In this document: piece by piece, positions 59,043-64,000 of the stretch
How the letters are laid out: each line of letters begins with the position of its first letter
Position numbering within the stretch: the stretch's first letter is position 1
DNA from: an uncultured Clostridia bacterium
GTDB lineage: Bacteria > Bacillota > Clostridia > Peptostreptococcales > Anaerovoracaceae
Direction of reading: 5' to 3'
Length of the DNA stretch: 64,000 nucleotides
Assembly: GCA_934234035.1 (NCBI GenBank)
Contig: CAKQHH010000009.1
Span: 1 to 64,000 of the forward strand
The notes under the pieces: model-generated
What the model was told of the DNA's origin: nothing
What the model saw: the letters and a program-made list of their open reading frames with translations, nothing else
Database searches by the model: none
Position numbers and translations under genes: made by a program

Positions 59043-60998
59043 TTACTTTAACGTGAAGGTGAGGTATACCACATTGTGCTCGTCCGGACTGAAGCTTGCG
59101 GACATTTCGTGATCCGATTTCGGCAGCGCGCCGGATTTCACGGAGCACAGATTGCCTTCCGTTGCCGGACGATTCGGGATGCCAAAGAGGGCCTCCGAAC
59201 CGGATGTGAGAGAAGCGATTTCTCCCGTCTCGGAATTCTTATCATTGCTTTCGGCGGCGTACAACATGGCCGGCTGACCTTCCAGATTGTTCAGGATTTC
59301 CGGCAAAGTGCCCCCTCCTGTTTTCCGAAAATCGTTCCATTGAACCGTAACACTGACTTCGGTTTTGCCCGCAATCGCCTTCAGTTCTGCCATGGCCTCG
59401 CTCATCTGCTTTGAGGTGACGTAGGTACGGAGAACGCTTTCTTCCTTTCGGGTTCCGCTTTCGCTTGCAACCAGCGTACCGGTTTTCATCTGCGGATTGG
59501 ATTCCAATGCCTTGTTCACCTTTGTGGCAATGGTCACGCTTCTCGCCTCAGAATCCACCTTCGGCTCCGAAACCACCGTTCCGTTCCACTTGCTCATGCC
59601 GCCTCGCTGAACGATAATCCGTTCTTCCGGAATTCCGTAATCTTTCATCAAGGTTTCCTTTGCATTGTTGGAATACCGAGTTCCGCTGTAACAGATGATC
59701 GCAAAGACAGCGTTTGGATTCTTTTCCACCACGTCCCTAAAGTTGTCCTTCCGAGCTTCCGGGCTCAAAATCGCGTTGTACGCATTCTCATAGTCGTCCC
59801 CTTTCCGGCACGGCGTCGACCACGCCCCCGGCGCATGGGCCAAATCGTATTGCTCCGTTGCCCGAGCGTCCAGGACCGTGTACAGCTTCGGTCCGTCTAT
59901 GTCCTCCTGCAGCTGTTCTCCACTGATATCATTGTGGAATACGTAACTTCCGGTGGCGTAATATCCGGTAACATAATTCGGGTAAGTTTGCTTCCAGGAG
60001 TCCATTCCCCATTTTCCAGATACGGCACCATCCTTTTCTGCCAGCACAAAAATACGCTCCGGATTTACTCCGTTCTTCCGAAGGAGTTCGGCCGCATGAC
60101 GTTCATATTTTCCGCCGTTCCCCACCAGAACGAAGTTTCGCTCCTTGCCAAAACGCTGCAGCATACTCTGAACGTTCTCGTTTCCGCTGTGTTCTTCCAG
60201 GGAGTTCGCATCCTGAAATTCCTTCGCAGCACTGCAGTTCACCGCAGTTGGAATGTGGCCGTTCTGGTATCCGTCCTCATCGCCGGTACCTGCGGTAAGG
60301 CGTACGTCCAGAATCAGCTGCGGGGCTTTCTTTCCATAATCCGCTTCCTTCCGCTTCAGATTCTGCCATACCCTCTTCGCGGACAGGGTTTGGAACGCCT
60401 CTACCTTGCAGGTCGCCTTCCGGCTCCCGCCTTTTTCCTGCGCCGTCACGGAAGCGCTGCCGGTGCTCTTTACCGTCAGCTTACCGGATTTGCTCACCGA
60501 AACGATTGCAGGATTGGAAGATTTCCAGACCACACCCTGATTGTAATATCCCTTCAGGCCCTTTAATGTCGCCTTTAGCGTCACGGCTTCCTTGTTCCCT
60601 AAAGTCACTTGCTTCCGATTCAGTTTCACAGATGTGCTCTTCAAATTCTTTACCTTTATGGTAATGCTCTTCCGAATCCGGCGGTTTCTCTTAGACGTTG
60701 CGGTAATCCGCACGGTTCCCTTCTTCTTTCCGGTGACCACGCCTTTGCTGCTCACTACGGCAATCTTCTTGTTGCTGCTTTTCCAGCGAACGCTTCGGCT
60801 GGCTTTGGACGGTTTTGTCTTCTTTACGGACACCTTTGTCTTCCCGCCGATGTCCACCACCGTCGTCGTGGTCTTCAGATACAGTTTCTTCGGCGTTCTG
60901 CTTTTTGCCGAAACCGGAATGGCGGTACATAGAACCATCATCAATGCCACGGCCAGCGCCGTCACCATCTTCCTTCTTTTCGAGTCTCTGTCTCTCAT
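59043..60998 (-). CDS. Secreted protein: two Big_2 domains, two rhodanese-like domains and a YdjY-like C-terminus (651 aa)
   Basis: A signal peptide (about 1-32, cleavage near PVSAKS) is followed by two Big_2 domains (about 36-200, WKSSNKKIAVVSS and WKSSNPAIVSVSK). The first rhodanese-like domain (about 215-345) has Gly at the catalytic Cys position (LVGNGGKYE), so it should be inactive. The second (about 352-490) keeps IICYSGTRY with Cys436. The last 160 residues (SVTIATKVN ... SGTLVASES) resemble the YdjY-like region of the paralogue at 61069. The start at 60998 follows AAGGAG. The role is unknown; extracellular sulfur transfer or redox is possible. Confidence 0.8.
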   Translation of the reverse strand: MRDRDSKRRKMVTALAVALMMVLCTAIPVSAKSRTPKKLYLKTTTTVVDIGGKTKVSVKKTKPSKASRSVRWKSSNKKIAVVSSKGVVTGKKKGTVRITATSKRNRRIRKSITIKVKNLKSTSVKLNRKQVTLGNKEAVTLKATLKGLKGYYNQGVVWKSSNPAIVSVSKSGKLTVKSTGSASVTAQEKGGSRKATCKVEAFQTLSAKRVWQNLKRKEADYGKKAPQLILDVRLTAGTGDEDGYQNGHIPTAVNCSAAKEFQDANSLEEHSGNENVQSMLQRFGKERNFVLVGNGGKYERHAAELLRKNGVNPERIFVLAEKDGAVSGKWGMDSWKQTYPNYVTGYYATGSYVFHNDISGEQLQEDIDGPKLYTVLDARATEQYDLAHAPGAWSTPCRKGDDYENAYNAILSPEARKDNFRDVVEKNPNAVFAIICYSGTRYSNNAKETLMKDYGIPEERIIVQRGGMSKWNGTVVSEPKVDSEARSVTIATKVNKALESNPQMKTGTLVASESGTRKEESVLRTYVTSKQMSEAMAELKAIAGKTEVSVTVQWNDFRKTGGGTLPEILNNLEGQPAMLYAAESNDKNSETGEIASLTSGSEALFGIPNRPATEGNLCSVKSGALPKSDHEMSASFSPDEHNVVYLTFTLK

Positions 60999-61017
60999 CA
61001 CCCATCTCCTTCAAATA

Positions 61018-61052
61018 GCAAAAGCGGGAATGCTTCCGCACCCCCGCTTAGA
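61018..61052 (-). terminator. Weak hairpin between the two Big_2/rhodanese genes
   Basis: On the minus strand AAGCGGG ... CCCGCTTT (61043-61049 with 61021-61028) followed by TGCTATTTG. The T-run is poor, so read-through into the 59043-60998 gene is likely. Confidence 0.45.
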
Positions 61053-61068
61053 AAATCATTTAGCTAAC

Positions 61069-63303
61069 TTACTTGTTCCAAGCACCCATTCCACCTTCCA
61101 GGCAGATGATTCTGCTTTCGTCTACACCATTCTTTACCATAGTGTTCCGAGCTGCATTGGCTTTGGAGTTACCACTGTAGCATACCAGTACGTACAGACC
61201 GTTCTTGTTGTCGTTTACTGCCTTCATAATTGCCGCTTCATCATCGGACGGAGCGGATACCGCGTTGGAAATGTGTCCCTTATCGAAAGCATCTTTCGCT
61301 CTTACGTCCATAACGGTGAATACCTTCTGACCTTCCACATCGGCCTTCAGGTTCTCCGGTGTGATGCCGTTTGCGAATTCGAACTTGCCGGAAGAAGTGT
61401 GCTTTGCCACAACGTAGCCTGCATACTTTGCATTCCATGCCTTCATGCCGCCGGCAGCGGACCACTTTCCATCATCGCCGCCTAAGGTAAAGATTTTCGC
61501 TTCATCGACACCATTGTCTTTCAAGAACTGAGTTGCTTCTCTTGCATAACGGTTACCGGAATAGTAGATTACGTAATAATTCTTGTCTTTTCCGTATTTA
61601 TCAACGACAGCCTTGACATTTGCTGCGGCTGCACTCTTGTCGCTTCCGGAAACTGCACCATCTACGTCTGCAGATACTGCACCGGCAATATGGCCGGCAT
61701 CATAGTCTGCAGCCTTTCTGGCATCCAGAACTACAGAATTTGCATCTGTTAACTTAGAGAATACGGTTTCTGCACTTGCGTAATAATGCTTTACAAGCGG
61801 ATAATTTGCAGCTTCCCAAGCCTTCATGCCGCCTTCCATCGTGAAAATCTTGTCTGCAGGTACACCCAGTGCACGAAGATCTCTGGAAGCTTTTTTAGCA
61901 TATCTATTACCGGAGTAACAAATTACCGCATACTTCTTGTCTTTTCCATACTTGTCAACAACAGCTTTTACGGTATCATCCATTTTGCTGGTGTCACTAG
62001 CCACATTTGCAGTAACAGCACCGTCAATGTGCTTTGCCCAATAATCAGCCGTTGCTCTTGCATCCAAAATCACGTAGTCATTAGCATTATCGTGAAGATC
62101 TTTCGCAGAGACATAATTATCTTCATGAATCGAATAAGTAACGCTAACCTTCGTTCCTACTGCCGGAAGATTCTGTGGCTCGAAGCCCTGTCCCATGAGA
62201 CGAAGTTCATTTGCTACAACGCCGGAATAGCATCCGGAATTGCAGGTGATGCAACCAAACGCCTTATTCTGGTTATTGGCAACGTTCGCATAGATCATGC
62301 TGAAGTTGTCGTCAGTCTTCGCATCCTTCAAAGTTTCCTGCATAGTGTAGGATTTATCACCATACTTTACAGTAACATCCAATCTTGTATAATCCGTATA
62401 CTTGTTTCCAACACCGGCTGTGGCAAGATCTGCAATGGTCTTCTTTCCGGTATTGCATACACCTTCTTTATCCGCCTTGCTAGGATTCAAGGTTGTCTTT
62501 TCGTTCCATGCCTTTGCGGAAATCTTACCCAACGCTTCGGAAACTTCTGCCGGTGTAGCAGTTGTAACCATCATGGACTGTCCTGCCATTTGACCCTTTG
62601 TGCTCACCAGGTAGTGCATGGTCTTTGATGTCGGATTCAGTACAGTAGCTTCTACAGTTACGGTCTTTGCATTTTCGTCTGTTGTAACCTTTCCTGTAAC
62701 GTCTACTACATTAACTGCGCAGGTAGCCTTCTTAGAACCGCCTCTTTCTGTTGCAGTAATGGTCGCCTTGCCTGCTGCCTTTGCCGTAACGTTTCCCTTG
62801 CTGTCTACCGTTGCAATCTTTGTGTTGCTGGACTTCCAGGTAACACCCTGGTTGTAGAAGCCTGCAGAGCCTTTCACGGTCGCCTTCAAAGCGGATTTCT
62901 GACCCGGATACATGTTAGCACTCTTCTTGCTCATGGTTACAGACTTGGCCTTCAGATTCGTTACTTTAATCTTGATGGTCTTCTTTGCTCTTTTATTTTT
63001 CTTAGAGGTTGCTGTAATCTTTACAGTTCCCTTCTTCTTTCCGGTTACGTAGCCGGATTTGGAAACGGTGGCAACCTTCTTGTTGCTGCTCTTCCATTTA
63101 ACGGACTTGCTTGCCTTGGAAGGTTTTGTCTTATAAACAGATACCTTTACTTTACCCTTGATATCCACTGTGGTAGAAGTGGCTTTGAGGTAAATCTTCT
63201 TCGGCTTCTTTGTTGCCGCATTAGCGGTAACGGATGCCATAGCCATGGACAGTGCCACGCACAGTGCCAACATGACGGTGAACATTCTCTTCGAACGCTT
63301 CAT
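61069..63303 (-). CDS. Secreted protein: two Big_2 domains, YdjY-like domain and three rhodanese-like domains (744 aa)
   Basis: I start at 63303, after AGGAGG. A signal peptide (about 1-30, ending near TANAA) is followed by two Big_2 domains (about 32-195). A region (about 206-390) resembles YdjY-type domains and carries a Cys motif CITCNSGC. Three rhodanese-like domains follow: the first keeps Cys462 (VICYSGNRY), the second has Tyr580 instead (VIYYSGNRY), and the third keeps Cys708 (LVCYSGNSK). The 59043-60998 protein is a paralogue with the YdjY-like part moved to the end. Function is unknown. Confidence 0.82.
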   Translation of the reverse strand: MKRSKRMFTVMLALCVALSMAMASVTANAATKKPKKIYLKATSTTVDIKGKVKVSVYKTKPSKASKSVKWKSSNKKVATVSKSGYVTGKKKGTVKITATSKKNKRAKKTIKIKVTNLKAKSVTMSKKSANMYPGQKSALKATVKGSAGFYNQGVTWKSSNTKIATVDSKGNVTAKAAGKATITATERGGSKKATCAVNVVDVTGKVTTDENAKTVTVEATVLNPTSKTMHYLVSTKGQMAGQSMMVTTATPAEVSEALGKISAKAWNEKTTLNPSKADKEGVCNTGKKTIADLATAGVGNKYTDYTRLDVTVKYGDKSYTMQETLKDAKTDDNFSMIYANVANNQNKAFGCITCNSGCYSGVVANELRLMGQGFEPQNLPAVGTKVSVTYSIHEDNYVSAKDLHDNANDYVILDARATADYWAKHIDGAVTANVASDTSKMDDTVKAVVDKYGKDKKYAVICYSGNRYAKKASRDLRALGVPADKIFTMEGGMKAWEAANYPLVKHYYASAETVFSKLTDANSVVLDARKAADYDAGHIAGAVSADVDGAVSGSDKSAAAANVKAVVDKYGKDKNYYVIYYSGNRYAREATQFLKDNGVDEAKIFTLGGDDGKWSAAGGMKAWNAKYAGYVVAKHTSSGKFEFANGITPENLKADVEGQKVFTVMDVRAKDAFDKGHISNAVSAPSDDEAAIMKAVNDNKNGLYVLVCYSGNSKANAARNTMVKNGVDESRIICLEGGMGAWNK

Positions 63304-63509
63304 GTTCAAATTCCTCCTTCGTTCATCAATACTATACAATTAATTGAAGGGTCTCCCCCCTTTGCGGCATTCCAAAAGCGGAAGCCGTACGCTATAATTA
63401 TAACTATTTTTCAATGAAAAATAAATTATAGTCCGGTTGTTTTTGTGAATTATAGTAACAATCTATATTCAATTGTCTCACTATTGATATTTTCTATATT
63501 TCAGCCCTC

Positions 63510-63545
63510 AAAAACACCCTCCACGACATCCATCATGGAGGGTAC
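63510..63545 (-). terminator. Terminator of the TVP38-family gene
   Basis: ACCCTCCA / TGGAGGGT (63516-63523 with 63536-63543) followed by GTTTTTGAG on the minus strand. It separates this gene from the Big_2/rhodanese gene. Confidence 0.8.
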
Positions 63546-63562
63546 CTATGCAGATAGACCTG

Positions 63563-64000
63563 CTACGCCTTCGGTGTTTCCTCGTTTCCGCTGATATCCT
63601 TGTGCTTTGCCACCCATACCTGACGCACCAGGGTAATCAGGATCGCCAGTGCGAAGAGGCACAGCAGTCCGATGAAGAGCTTCTGCGCTCCGCCGGTGAG
63701 CATTCCGCCCACATAGGAATACACGATGCAGGCCGGCAGCTGGCCGATACCGGTTGCCAGCATGAATCCGCCGAAGTCCATTGCGGTCAGACCGGCCGCA
63801 TAGCTGACGATATCAAAGGAAATAAACGGCAGCAGCCGGGCAATCAGAATGCATTTCTTTCCGTATTTATCAAAGAATTTCTCGATGGACAGAAGTGCGC
63901 CCTTCGTACACAGCTTTTCCACCACGTCTCTTCCCAGAATTCTGGCAATGTAGAAGCACACTGCGGCACCCAGCATCGCGGACGCCCAAGACAGGATGCA
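63563..64000 (-). CDS. TVP38/TMEM64 (SNARE-associated/DedA-like) membrane protein, 5' end beyond the window
   Basis: The frame is open up to the window edge, so the true start lies outside. The visible 146 residues show the family core: a segment beginning MLGAAVCFYIARILGRDVVEK, then RLLPFISFDIVSYAAGLTAM and ATGIGQLPACIVYSYVGG, with amphipathic re-entrant loops and three or four spans. Members of this family are thought to be lipid or metabolite transporters of the cell membrane. The C-terminus is polar (KHKDISGNEETPKA). Confidence 0.85.
   Translation of the reverse strand, partial: CILSWASAMLGAAVCFYIARILGRDVVEKLCTKGALLSIEKFFDKYGKKCILIARLLPFISFDIVSYAAGLTAMDFGGFMLATGIGQLPACIVYSYVGGMLTGGAQKLFIGLLCLFALAILITLVRQVWVAKHKDISGNEETPKA

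Noticed and set aside
1..64000. tRNA, rRNA, tmRNA or insertion sequences
   Set aside because: I saw no cloverleaf, rRNA block, transposase or terminal repeats typical of known IS. I could not run a search tool, so a small RNA could be missed.

Overview
The window is a 64 kb piece of a chromosome from a low-to-mid GC Firmicute of class Clostridia, probably an anaerobic, amino-acid-using member of the Eubacteriales. This placement is inference. It rests on the argR-recN pair, the asnA-priA-def-fmt-rsmB-prpC-prkC-rsgA-rpe cluster, strong AGGAGG ribosome-binding sites, sigma-A type promoters, several Lys-rich secreted proteins with bacterial Ig-like (Big_2) domains, and the lack of any outer-membrane gene. 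I saw no rRNA, tRNA, CRISPR array, prophage or intact insertion sequence.

Layout. 0-0.5 kb is an array of 86-bp hairpin repeats. 0.6-3.7 kb has a PD-(D/E)XK-like protein, then argR-recN. 3.8-7.6 kb (minus strand) has a small membrane protein, holA and comEC. 7.6-15.9 kb has a Big_2 surface protein, a MATE exporter, a Na/Pi cotransporter, a VanRS-like two-component system and arginase. 16.0-16.8 kb holds two different hairpin-repeat arrays. 16.9-27.4 kb has metY, a class A penicillin-binding protein with a Gly-rich tail, gpsA, and a two-gene methionine synthase/methylene-THF reductase operon. 27.6-29.5 kb has a FadR-type GntR regulator and ilvC, which share operator-like sites. 29.6-29.8 kb is a third copy of the 86-bp array. 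29.9-41.6 kb has an alanine/sodium symporter, a CYTH protein, ftsH, pckA, a LysR regulator, pepD, rsmJ and panF-yhdT. 41.75-42.05 kb is another hairpin array. 42.2-44.5 kb has a CAP-like secreted protein whose start codon is unclear and two AT-rich membrane-protein genes. 44.8-55.3 kb is the long housekeeping operon for translation maturation, replication restart and PASTA-kinase signalling. 55.3-64 kb has queH, a YhcC-like radical SAM gene, a glucosaminidase, tdk, two paralogous Big_2/rhodanese secreted proteins and a truncated TVP38-family gene.

How the parts work together. Methionine synthesis is well covered: MetY makes homocysteine by direct sulfhydrylation, and the MetH/MetF operon methylates it using methylene-THF carbon. 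PrkC, PrpC, the class A PBP and the glucosaminidase together make a cell-wall growth and signalling set. ComEC and RecN point to DNA uptake and repair.

The most unusual content is non-coding. At least four sequence families of roughly 40-57 bp stem-loops occur, most of them tandemly arrayed at near-constant spacing (86 bp exactly in one family, about 95-105 bp in others). The second strong lead is a 16-bp element placed exactly 12 bp upstream of the -10 hexamer both at comEC and at the PD-(D/E)XK-like gene, which suggests a shared competence-type promoter.
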